DNA of 64,000 nt from Phoebastria nigripes (lineage: Eukaryota; Chordata; Aves; Procellariiformes; Diomedeidae), in contig JAYKAV010002109.1 of NCBI GenBank assembly GCA_035582835.1, forward strand, positions 1,429,478-1,493,477, read 5' to 3'. This document shows positions 37,854-49,400 of the stretch, piece by piece. The notes below the pieces were generated by a model. It worked only from the letters and a program-made list of their open reading frames with translations. It was not told the DNA's origin and searched no databases. The position numbers were made by a program, and so were the translations under genes. How positions within the stretch are numbered: position 1 is the first letter of the stretch; every line of letters begins with the position of its first letter.

Positions 37854-40510
37854 GACTGGAAGGAAGAGCTGGGTGATGCGGGTTTAGGGCTTTATCTTGC
37901 AAACGCCCCTGTAGATGCCCCCCAGCGAGGCGTAGCCCTGCCCGAGCAGTGTTCACAGGAGCGGTGCCAGCTGGGCATGCGTGCATCTGCAGGAGAGGGA
38001 CACCTGTACGGGCAGCAAGCGATGGCACCGCAAAGTCACCCAAGCTCCTCGCTGCTGGCGCTTCAGACCAAACTTCAGGCAAGAAGTTGAGACATTCTGG
38101 GTGAAAAAAAGTGAAACTCAACCCATGGCAAAGCTGTGCAGCTCCTCGCGAGCCACCCTCGCTCTGCCGGGGAGGCTGCCCGCGTCCTAGGGGACAGTGC
38201 TGCTATCTGGGAAGCCAAGAGGAATGGAGGAGCTCTCCGGGAGTGAGAGGATGCAGCCGGTCACTGGTGCCCCGGTCCCGCTGCCCGGGCACAGCCCAGG
38301 GATCTACAAGGTGGTTGTTTTGCTCGGACACCCCGGCAGGACCAGGGCCTGGATGGGAAGCCCGGACATGTCATGCTGAGGAGTTTGCTGTAACAGTAAA
38401 GACGGGCACGTCTTCACAGGGCCTCGGCATCACCATGGAAAACCAACATGAAAGAGAGCATCCCTCCCATCCTCTGTAAGTACCAGTCCCCACTAAGCAG
38501 CTCTGGATGCTTTCCCAGCACAGCCTGCTCTGCCCGTACCTATACTCAGCATTTTTTCAAGCCCAGCAAGGCAATTTCCGACCACTCGGGGAGGATGTAC
38601 TCGTTTTGGCCAACTGGTTTGGCTCGATCCCAGTACAGAGGAGAAGGGAGGAACCCACCCGAAGTGGATGCCACTGTCAGGAAGCCCCAAAGGGGTTAAC
38701 TGGCCCCGAGGGCGAGCTCTGAAGTCTCAGGGAACCCCAGGGCACGACAGGTACTGCCAAAAAACAGCCACATCCACAACGCCCTCCCAGTTACTTGTGC
38801 CAGTCAAGCTCCAGCAAATGGAAGCCGAAGCCCTTGGCCCAAGTTACCCACCAGTGACAGATAAAACCTAACGAGTAGGTGAGCACCAATTAGTTTTCCT
38901 GCATGATGAAGAGATTACTCACATTTCTAGAATTAGTCATGCAGGTTTGTGCATCGGAAGTTGGGCGGAGAATTAATAAAAGAATTGGAAAGTCTTTGAA
39001 CAGAAGGCTAATTAACTCTATGGCTTATTAATCGTCGCTTCTGAAGTTTAACGGGATTATTTCATGAGCCATTTTGCTCTACTGGTTATGTTAGATGCTG
39101 GCTCCCTGGAAGAAAGGAAGACATCTCAGTCTCATTGGACTCCTTACTCAATGGTAAGCAAGAGAAACTACACAAATAGACACAGAAAAGCTGCCCGCCC
39201 CGAACCGTTTCCTTTTGTAGAAGATTTGCTGTTTCCACCCAAAGCTACTTCAAAGTTTNGGTGCAATCACACTGGCAAGTGTTGAACATTGGCTTCATGA
39301 ATAAATGTTCACATTTTAACGCCTATACCTCAAAGCACAGGAAAAAACATCAGGGATTGCAGCAGGACATACTTTTGCCTTTATAAATGTGCCTCTGGCA
39401 TCTTGGTTGGTACCTACAAACTTTTCCCGCTTAGACCTGTAGGTTAATTCTTCATGCTGAAGCAAAAGGCAAACCTGAGAGAGTTTGGACAGAGATCTGA
39501 ATTTCGTCTATATTTATCAGATCTGGGTTTGGTTTTTTTTGTCTGACAGATTCAGATAATATCAGCTGCTTACCATGCAAACAATTTTAAAATAAAGTCC
39601 ACCTACAGTCACCTTAGTGACGATATCTGGTATTTCCAACAGCCACAGCAGTCACATGCGCAAGATGGGTAAAGGAAAGGCTTAGAAAAAGCAGTTGTGA
39701 GAAAGTCAAATTTAATATAATGCAGGTAGTTCTGCAGCAAAAAGTGTTTAATAAGTGGGCCAGTTGTCCCTGCTTGCATGCAAGTATGTTTTATATTCTA
39801 TTTATGAAAGCTAAATGAAAAAGTTGACCCCGGTTTGGTGAAAGCCACCGACTTGGGACTTCCACTCTGTGCCACAGCAGCAGCGACTGCACCGGTGGAA
39901 AATGTTCATTTCTCAGGCGCGTGTGCCAGGCTCATTTACATAAGGAGCAGATTTCGTTCTGTCATCTTCTCGGCTGTCTATAGCTGTGGTGCGGGTGGGA
40001 AGTTTCTGAAGGGCTTTCCTGGGAAGACCAGGAAAACTCATGAGTGCTGTGTGAGGCAAGAGTATCCCTTGCCCGCGGCAGGGCGGAGAGGAGGGATGCA
40101 GGCACTGCGCTCGCCGGAGCATCTCTGTGCTGGCCGCACGCTCGGGCACGGGGAGACCAACGCAACCGGAGTCAAAGGGAGATTCGGATGGACAAGCTGG
40201 AGCTGCGAAAGACGCAGCTGCAGAAACCTGGCAGCAAGTTAAATATGCCCTGCGATCNGGGGTGACTTCTGCTTGGTGGTACGGCACAGGAGGCTGGTTT
40301 GTAGCAGCAATTACACACATTTTCTATTTATTCCTCAGTGGTCTTGCACCTCCCTTCACTGGGCAAGGCATGGCGCTTGTTAGGCGGGAGAAGAGCTGAC
40401 CACCACAGATGCCACTGGCAATAGGTTTCTGCTAGAGAGATGCTCCTACCGCTCTTGCAAGCTTTCCCATACCTTTTGCTTTGGAAGACCCGTGTCTCCC
40501 CGCAGCGTTG

Positions 40511-40534
40511 TAACTGCACCTTTCTGTCTTTCAG
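40511..40534 (+). other. GPR174: Candidate splice acceptor upstream of GPR174
   Basis: TAACTGCACC followed by tttctgtctttcag gives a branch-like site and a strong pyrimidine tract, predicting an exon that starts at 40535. The 5' leader in this exon would be 420 nt. This is inferred from the signal alone; unlike the two P2RY10 copies there is no paralogous acceptor to compare. Confidence 0.4.
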
Positions 40535-40912
40535 CTGCGGGACCACGTCGGTTGTCAAACTCCTGTGTTGAGAGAAGNGGCTGAAATGCCACCCAAAAGG
40601 TGACAGAGGTGCAGCTCCAGTGACGAACTGTCGACTGCTTCTGCACGTGACGATGCATTTCTCGGTGTGGATCCCTTCCCTGTCGATCCTGCAAGCGACT
40701 AGAGTAAGGTCTGGTAACTTCCGAGAAAGAGCATGAGCAAAGCACACNAGCAGGACTTTAATTAACTCACTCACCCCATAACGAAGCTCCTCCCCAGAGT
40801 GGACGTGATGATCTGGTAACCGAAGCCTCGCACACGGATGCCAGGGCTGCACCTTTTTATTTAAGCACCAACAACCTGAGGACAACCTGGCTGCAGGACA
40901 CGAGCGAGGAAC

Positions 40913-41091
40913 ATGTTACCATGCCGGGGCTGAGCACAGATCTGGAGCATAACCATGATGAACAGTTCGACCTGCACCGAAACAGATCTCAAACCTTACT
41001 ATGCGATTACGTACACTTTCATCCTGATCCCTGGACTAATAGGAAACACGTTAGCTTTGTGGGTCTTTTACGGGTACATGAAAGAGACTAA
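40913..41091 (+). other. Two overlapping upstream ORFs at the GPR174 start
   Basis: An ATG at 40913 opens a six-codon frame ending at 40933. A second ATG at 40921, with A at -3 (ACC-ATG-C), opens 56 codons ending with TAA at 41089-41091. That frame overlaps the first 45 codons of GPR174 in another frame. Both lie within 45 nt of the receptor start, so they would be in any mRNA that includes this leader. They probably reduce receptor translation; a peptide role is not suggested. Confidence 0.4.
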
Positions 41092-41935
41092 AAGGGCCAT
41101 AATATTTATGATCAATTTAGCCATTGCCGACTTAGCGCAGGTTTTGTCCTTGCCCCTGAGGATTTTCTACTACTTGACCGGGACGTGGGAATTTGGAGGA
41201 GGTCTCTGCATGCTTTGCTTCTACCTGAAGTACGTCAATATGTACGCAAGCATCTACTTCTTGGTTTGCATCAGTGTAAGACGATATTTGTTTCTTATGC
41301 ACCCATTCAAATTTAGCGACTGCAAACGCATCTGTGATGTGTATATCAGCATCGTTGGGTGGATCGTGGTCTGCGTTGGCTGTTTGCCTTTCCCACTTCT
41401 CAGACTTCACCAGGATGCTAAAAACACGTGTTTTGTGGATCTCCCCGTAAAGGAAGTTGACCTTCCCATCTCCATTGCAATGATGACGATAGGTGAATTG
41501 CTGGGGTTCGTAACACCCCTACTCATCATCCTATACTGCTCGTGGAAGACTATCTTATCACTAAAAGAAAAAAATTCTGCTTCACATGACCTCGGAGAGA
41601 AAAAAAAGGCTTTAAAGATGATTCTCACCTGCGCTCTGGTATTTCTGATTTGCTTTGCACCTTATCATATCAGCTTTCCACTAGATTTCTTTGTCAAAAC
41701 CAAAAAGATTAAAAATGGGTGCGTCCAGAAGGTGATCTCGGTGTTTCACGTTGTAGCTTTGTGCCTTGCCAGCTTGAACTCCTGCGTAGACCCAGTCATC
41801 TACTACTTTACGACAGATGAGTTCAGGAGACGCCTTTCCAGGCAGGATTTGCAAGACAGCATTCAGCTCCACAACCTCAGTTACGTGAGGAAGCACTCCA
41901 AAGATGTGCTCAGGGAGGACACCACGGACTGCTAG
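40955..41935 (+). CDS. GPR174: GPR174, lysophosphatidylserine receptor
   Basis: A 326-residue class A GPCR (human about 333). GPR174 responds to LysoPS, couples to Gs and restrains T and B cell responses in mammals. The start is Met-Met at 40955/40958; either may be used. Hydrophobic segments lie near 18-40, 48-73, 84-107, 128-149, 172-196, 219-243 and 259-285. Landmarks: N31, D59, C85 with C159, R-R-Y at 109-111 in place of DRY, FAPYH at 234-238, DPVIY at 279-283. One N-terminal sequon lies at N3. The GYMKETKRA first intracellular loop and the C-terminal RRRLSRQDLQDSIQL match remembered human GPR174 closely. No ambiguous base lies in the CDS and there is no frameshift. It is less GC-rich than the two P2RY10 copies. 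Confidence 0.96.
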   Translation: MMNSSTCTETDLKPYYAITYTFILIPGLIGNTLALWVFYGYMKETKRAIIFMINLAIADLAQVLSLPLRIFYYLTGTWEFGGGLCMLCFYLKYVNMYASIYFLVCISVRRYLFLMHPFKFSDCKRICDVYISIVGWIVVCVGCLPFPLLRLHQDAKNTCFVDLPVKEVDLPISIAMMTIGELLGFVTPLLIILYCSWKTILSLKEKNSASHDLGEKKKALKMILTCALVFLICFAPYHISFPLDFFVKTKKIKNGCVQKVISVFHVVALCLASLNSCVDPVIYYFTTDEFRRRLSRQDLQDSIQLHNLSYVRKHSKDVLREDTTDC

Positions 41936-43400
41936 CGCTGGCCTTCCCCAGANGGTTGCCAGGACTTCAAATGTTCACTGTATTTTGGGGTTTGGCCCAA
42001 TATTTTTTTTCCCCAGGACACTGAGTGTGACAACGCAGACAACCTTCTGCTGATTTCAGTGAGGGTTGGAGAAAAACAAACAAAACCCCCCCAAAACCCA
42101 AACCTGACCAAAAATATGTTGACTTAATACTTTGGTTGCAAATTTCCTCTGAATATAAATAACACTGTGTAATTCCCACAGGCCCTATTTCTAAGCTGGG
42201 CAGCCAGGAGCAGGTAGCTTTGGCAGTAGGAGGAGGACGCGAACCCACGGCGAGAGGTGACACTGTGCCCCGTTGTCACCGGTGGGGCCATTATCCAGCC
42301 ATGTCCTGGTCATGCACCTTGGCTTCAGCAAAAGGCAGCAAAGATTTTGGGGTCTTGCTATGCAGAAAGAATTTGATCCTAAAAATGAGTAGGTGACACG
42401 TTATTGTGTATTTCTGAAGCAAAAGACAATCCAGCAGTGACTAATTTCTATGGAGAGTGCCAAGAGCCTGCCTCAAGCCATGTTGACCATGGAGCGAGGA
42501 GCATAAGGTGGCCCCGAAGGACTTGCCATTTAAATAATTAACCAAGCCTCCATTTTAGGGTGTAGCAAATGACATACCCCCAAATCACAAAGTCATTGAA
42601 GCGTCCAGACACTATTTTTCTGCCATCAGTTCCCATTTCTGGCTCGAAAGCCATATGGTTTGAAGCCAGATCACTGCCTTGGGTAAGCTTTATCCACGGG
42701 GCTGTGCTTCAAGGGTATTTATTCAGGCTAGACATCCATCAAGCCTTTCAGGTCCTCTTTTACCAAAGATGGGGCAAATTATTTCCCTTTCACTGATAAC
42801 TGACCCTGCGCCATCGCACCTACTCTTCATTAACAGCAGCGTGATGAAAACGCAGTCAGAGGAACCAAACCTTTCTGAAGTTTCCTGTAATGGGAACTCA
42901 CTATAAAGCAGAGTCAAAGGTGCCACCCAACAGGCTACNAGAGATTTTTAAGAAAGGCTCAAATGTGGATGTATTTTTAATAATAATTTCTTTAAAATCA
43001 AACAACAGAAGCTTTGGGCTTGACTGGTATTTCATTTGCACCTTCTTGTAAAATTTATTTTTCTGTGAACATTTGAAATGTTACATTTTGAAATGTAAAA
43101 TTACTGTGACGGTATTAGGTTTTATTTAATGCAAATGTTGTTTTACAGATTTAATTTATAAAAATATATATGTTTTGTAGAAAAATGATGTGAATCCCAG
43201 AGAGCGTTGGAACACAGAAAGACTTTTTTTCTTTTTAAAAACCCTTCTATATAATAAAACAAAACTCCACCACCTCATCCCTACAGGAGCCTGAGCCAGC
43301 GTGTCTGTACCTGAGTGTGTCAGCTGAGTAAGCACTGCTAATTCATGGAAACCANGAAGCACATTGTAATTTGTTCACAGCAATAAAAAAATATTTATTT
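41936..43400 (+). terminator. GPR174: GPR174 3'UTR with two polyadenylation signals
   Basis: AATAAA occurs at 43253-43258 and again at 43382-43387; the second is followed by T-rich then TGTTGTATATG sequence, a plausible downstream element. The UTR is AU-rich, mainly from 42950 to 43260. Alternative 3' ends about 130 nt apart are likely. Confidence 0.55.
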
Positions 43401-46400
43401 TTTTTATTTCCTGTTGTATATGATAAAAAAATCTTTTTTAAAAAAAATTTTAAATGTAATTCTTGGCCCACTCTCCCCTCTGTAACTGCCTGCATCACCA
43501 ATACCCACTTACATGGACCAACGCGTGGCAGCACTTGGGTTGCCGATGCCTCTCGAGCACCCGTAGAACATTTTAGATGCCTTTTCAAAATTATTTTAAC
43601 CCCCTCCTTGCTCTGGGGAGAAAAGCAAAACGCTGGCTTACAAAGGGACAAAACACACTGCTGCAAACTGCAGCAGCTCATCTGCCCCCCACGAGAGGTT
43701 TACCAAGACGACGTGAATTCCTACAGCTGAAGGCCAGCACCGGCACAAGCCCATCGCCGTCCTTTCTGGCCACTGTCCCCCGACCCTGGCCGTGTGGGAG
43801 GGGAGCAGGATGGCCCCGTACAACCCCCCAGAGCTACTTTTAGCTTCCGAGGGGAAAAGATGTTATACGAAGTGGTGTCAGAAGTTCAGAAATTGTTCAA
43901 TGAGAAAAACCTCAATAAGCTGAAGTTTTCCCACCTAGAAAATACTGTGGGTGCAACACGAGCCGTTTCCTCTGCTGCCATAGCAATGTGGTTTATTCAT
44001 ATTAGTATTAACGGTCTCTTTTTACAGGAAGTTGGGTGCAATAGTCACGCTAGCTCACATGAGCCGAATTCAGGGGAGACCTGCCTGCCCTCCCCTGCCG
44101 CGGCACCTCTGCTCCAGGTGGGGTTTGCTCCATCGCAGAGGTCTCACAAGCCCTTGGCTGATGTTGCCACNGACATCTGGAGAATCAAGATATTACTTAG
44201 ATTAACAGAAGGTGTGTTTTCATGTCCTGTTGATGGCTCGGGATCCACGATACCAGCCCATGCTTGAGCCCTGGAGCAATCACACACCAGCAGAGAGATG
44301 CTCTGCTGCATTTCTGCCACCCAAGAAAGCCTCAAGTGGGGANAGCACATGGCACACAGGAGGTTTAGAGAAGACGAGTAATGCCCAGCCACTGCAGCAG
44401 CAGGAGCAATTGCTGTTTGATCGCTTTTCTGCCCAGCTTCGAGCTCTGTGCTAGGCAAGATCTGATTCTTCACCTGGACTTTGCTCAGCTCCGGCTGCAG
44501 TTCTCCGTTAGCCTGTTCAAAGCCAGCAGAAGCTGATATTCTCATGGAAATCTTTTCTCTGGAAAGCCTTTTGAGTAATAAATCTGGTCTGCAGCACTGG
44601 ACTGGGAATCTGAATGAGAATGTAACTGAGAGCCAAAAAAAAAACCCCAAAACATCCCCTTTATTCTGCATGAAGTATTTCCTCTGGTTGCTCAAGAAGC
44701 ANCTCTCCCCTGAGAGGGTTGTGATTGCCGAGAAGCAAAGCACTGAAGTCTGTGCCAACAACCTCGCCAGGCGGACTTTGTGCTGAAGTGACAAGTGGCT
44801 TTTTGACACAAACAGAGTTAGGTTTAATTTGTGCTAGGCCAAAAGAAAAGGTATATTCTCTTTTTTTTTTTGCAGCAGTTACGTTTCAGGAGAGTTATTC
44901 TGTATCTGGCAGTGAAAAAAGCCTCTTTCAATCACTCTCCCTGAAACTGGAAGCCAGGGGCATGCTGAGGGCAGGCTGCATCCCTCCCGATCCCAAAAAA
45001 AGCCGTTTGTGACAATAGCGCAGACCCAGGGAAGGTCTCAGGGGATGCNTGGGGACCTTAAGCTGTTCAGATACAACGTCAAGACAAGCTTTTTTTGGGG
45101 AAGTATTATTTATACCCAACACAACAAGGCGAACGAGGATGACACAGTTCTGGGTGGAAGCAGAGCTCTCGGCGTGTTTCCGAAGGCTGCAAATCGCAGC
45201 CCCCGTTTCCATCGACTCCCACACAGCCTCCGAACCCACATGCCACGGAAAGTGCAGGCGCTGCCTGCAACAGCTGCAGACNATTTCATCACACCTCGGG
45301 CGCCGCTTCTCACAGCTTCCTTTGTGTCATTGTCATCAGGAGAAGAGACGTGACAGGGTTTGTTGGGGTTTTTTTGCACATTGAGACTTAAAATTGTACT
45401 TGCAAGTGAAGGCTGCTACGGAAGTGGGAAAGTGCGTGCCTGCCTCTCTTCCCGTTCTCCTCTTTACATCTTTGCAAGATGGTTGCGTTGAGCCCGATCA
45501 GAGACCACCGAAGCGGNTCGCTTGCTGCTGATGGTGGGCTTGGGGAGAGCGTTGAAACGCCGGGCTGCAGGCAGCAATCCTGCCCGGGCACAGCCGTCCT
45601 CAACCGCTGGTTGTGGGGCTTCCTGCAGCTGAAAGCATCATTCTCCAGAGCCATGGAAAGCTCTTCTCCAACCTGCTTGACCAACACACACCTGAACCCA
45701 CCAATACCTTAAACCCGGCGGCAATGGATTCCCTATTTCAGTTATATGTACGTTGCTCGGAAACACATCGCTGTTGCTTTGAGCCAGCCACCTGACATCA
45801 TCTCTTGGTGTCCTTTCCTCTTGCACCACGAGCGACCGGTTCCCTTTTCACCTCCTCTGCATGACTCGTGCCTCGGCGGAGGTGAGGTCTCGCCCGCGCT
45901 CAGGACCCCCAGCCACCTCCTGCCCCCGCGGCTGCCACTCGGAGGTGGGAGCAGGGGCCACGTGCTGATGGCCACGGCATGGGTCCTCCAACATTTCCAA
46001 TGTCCTCTTCATCTCCTCTGCCATCACCAGCCATTGCCCATGAGCTATCTGCATAACTCAAAAGATCTCCTTTCTGTGGGAAAAGGGCTGATTTACAGCT
46101 CTTCTTACCTAAGCAGAGCTTTTCTTCCCCCTTACACATATTTTCTTTTATCAGCACTAGATTTTATTTGCTATTTTGTCATCTGGTTGCTCAATGTCCT
46201 GAGAAGACTCCCCATTTCTCTGTAGCCAGTGTTAGAATTTCCTGCTCTGGTTAAGGCTGCACCAGCAGCAAACTGACACTTTTTACTTCGCTGTTTACTT
46301 CCTTTTTCACTTTGCTGTTAGAGGCTAAAAATTAGTATCGTCCCCAGCATCATGAAGACAGCTCGTTGGCCTTAAAGGCACACAGAGCATCAAACACAGC

Positions 46401-49400
46401 GCTGCTGGACACCACTCCTCAGACCTCAGTAACTAAAAAAAAAAACCACAGTGAGTGACCCAGATACAAGTCAACCCCATCTAGTACAAAAACAAAAAAA
46501 AGATAAAATCTTGTCAGAGATGGTTTGATAGATACCCTGACAGAAAGAGAGCAGATAAGCTGGAGCTGTCTGGACAGTGCCTGGTTCACGCAGCCAGTTA
46601 AGTCAGGGCAGAGGAGCTCCAGCGTTTGGGCTGATAAACTGAGCTCTGTGTAAATGTGATCTATATGATATATGTTAGTGGCCAAAAGATCTGATTTTGA
46701 AAAAAGATCCAGTTACTTAAAGCCATCAAGAACAAAATAATAGTAATAAAAGCCCAGAACACATCTGCAACAGCTGTTTTGGTACCACCATTCGCCGCTG
46801 TAATGAGTTTGTTGGGACCAGCAACTACCATCAGATTAACCTGTTTCACTCACCCTCCTCTCCAATGCAGTGATTCGCACTTCAGAATTTAACTGCATGG
46901 GTAACGCTGCTGAAATAAATAATTAGAGGAAACAAGCCGTCAGAGGTACAGGGATCTTTGTTCTGCTTATCATCAGTTCTTTCCTCCAGTGTTTCTTTAA
47001 TGTTTTCTGCTTTGCTGAAGACTCATCCACAGTCTCTCAATACTGAGAAATTACCCCCCAAAACATTTCATACTTTTTATATCGTTCCTTATTTCCCAAG
47101 ACTGAACTCCATGCAAAGACTCCTGCTGATGCCAGCAGGCTCATTAATTTCCATTGATGAAAACATCCCTGACCTTCCCAGGAGGAAACAGGGACAGACA
47201 CAATCATATTTTTGGATTAGGTCAGCCGATGTCAGGTGACTTTGGTTCAGTCTCCTGAAAGCTTAACCCTTGTCCAAGGGTCTGCTCCACCTGAGCCCGG
47301 GCAACCACTGGAGAGAAGCAATAGAAATGTCCTTTCTCATCGTGCTTCCACGAGCTACAAGGGGAATGACTGCACGGCTTGTTGGCCCGGCAGGCTCCTA
47401 AGCCTTGCACTGCATTTAGGAATAATCTCCATCTGTAACAGAGGTGGCTTTTGGGCATCAATATATCTTCTTTCAGGATTGTCATCATCCTCTTCCTCAG
47501 AGAGCAACCTTCAGCCAACAGGAGGAGGTGCCTGATCCAGGATCAGGCGCATCCATCTGATACACTAAGGGCTAGATTTAATGGAGGACTGGGGTTTCTA
47601 ACGATTCAGCATCGCCTGAATCTCTCTGGGAGGAGCGTACCCTGGTTCTAAAACACGGGGAAGGGATAAGGCTGTCACTGCCCCTCCCTGTAAGTACTGT
47701 CCTTGCCTAAGAAGGAAGGAAAATGATTAAAATTCCTCCTTAATTTGAGAGGGGATTTGAACGCCTGTTTCTCCTTGCTAGGAAAATGCCCTTGGCTACT
47801 CTGTATGAGAACAGTCTCTGCTCCCCCATCAAAGTAGTGGGAGAAAAAAGAAAAGATCGCGGCCCAGTAGGCTGGTCCTGGGTACAGGGAACAGACACAA
47901 ACATGACTTTTGGTGGTTAGCGCCGTCTCCTCAAAGGGGAAGACCTGGGTGCTTGTTCCTGCTTCCAGCGCTATTTCTGTATCTTGCGTCAAACCAACAC
48001 GGGATACACTCCGTAAACATCATCAGCTGCTGGTAGGGTTTAGGTGGGTTTTTTTGGTGGCAGCACTCCATTTTAAGGGATCTCCATCCTGTCTGTGTGT
48101 GGGTGATGATGGAGCAACGGCTACCTCTAAGAAAGCCAGTCCAGCAACATGCCCAGACATCCCCAGAGCCCGTTTCAGCATGAGTTAGACCTCAAAAAAA
48201 GTCCTCCTCCCAGTCAGAGCCAGTGCTCAGTTCTGGGCATACACAGAGGTGCCAACATAAAGTTAAAGGGAGAGGAAAAGTGAAGCCTCTCGGAGGTTAG
48301 GTACCTCCACGGTCAGCAAGTGGCTGAGCTACAATTGTCAAGATTATAATTTTTGATGCCAGTCTGCTTAAGTTTCCTTCCACCCCTGCTTTTTTCCCCC
48401 CTAAACCTAGAATTCAGAGAAAAAANCCCAAAACCCAGAACAACCAACAAAGGTAGGATGAACAGAAATGACGTTAACCGATTGTCATAACGTATTGTGA
48501 GAATTAACAAATCTCTTAACTCATCTGCCTACCCATTTTCCCAGTGGGCTCAACAGTGCTGTAAGAAGGGAATATCTTGGTGGAGCTCCAACTAAGTAAA
48601 GGTCATGGCTTTTACCAACCGCAACATGCAGCCGCCAGTGGTCTGCTCCGAGCACCCAACGACCAGCTTCGCCTCCCTGCTTGCCCTCCCAGGAGTCCCA
48701 AGGGAAAAAATTCTGGTTTTAAGTTTTTAATCCAAACTCTTGTCTTGGCTGACTAGTTNCTCTAATCTGCTGTCAGCCTGTTTATCAGTCCTGTGATTCA
48801 GTGCCGTTATCTTGCACAAACTCCACTATTACATGGCATAGTCGATATTTAAAGAAATGGTAGCTCCTTGTGGTCAGACAGAGGTCTGTGCAGCTAGAGA
48901 GAAGGTTCCCAGGAGACCTATGTAAAACAGAAGCTAAAACGCATACGGCTTTGAGTTTCTAGTTTAATGAGAGGTTTCTTATTTAAGTGAATTAATGCTA
49001 ACCATCAAAGCCCCACATCCCAGCCTGTTCCTGTTGGTTGACAGTCTATAAAACCCAGAGCAGCACCATCACAAGCCCAAAGACCACAGCAGCACCACTG
49101 CCCACGCCAGCNTGGGCCTGTTCCCGTGAATTCCTTCACCCAAAGCTTCTCCCTCTGGGTTTGTTTGCCTCCAACTGACCCAGCCCAGGTGTCTCCCATG
49201 GGACATCAAACCTCTGGTGGCATCCAGCTCAAAAGCTCTTTGGCTGCTTCCGGGTCCAGTGGGATCTTCTACAGCAGCCACCAGCTTGGGACAGGGCCAC
49301 GTTCTCCCTACAGGGCAGCAAAGGAGGTATTTANCCTCCAGCCCCCCATTATGTTATTATACTCAAAGAAAGCCACGGGCTACAACAGGCTCCAGGGGAC

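Larger units (their letters stand above)
27681..40510. other. GC-rich spacer between P2RY10-like and GPR174
   Basis: No protein family recognised on either strand. Many open frames of 60-260 codons occur, but they overlap one another in several frames, contain translated microsatellites, and lack domains, as expected in GC-rich DNA with few stop codons. Listed separately are the AT-rich block at 31161-31270, the CpG-rich block at 33022-33915 and the poly(A) tract at 37822-37853. Noncoding exons of GPR174 may lie here; I could not place any with confidence. Confidence 0.45.

Noticed and set aside
44144..44809. A 221-codon minus-strand open frame
   Set aside because: No recognisable family, two ambiguous codons, and no neighbouring exon signals. 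It lies in the gene-free spacer.
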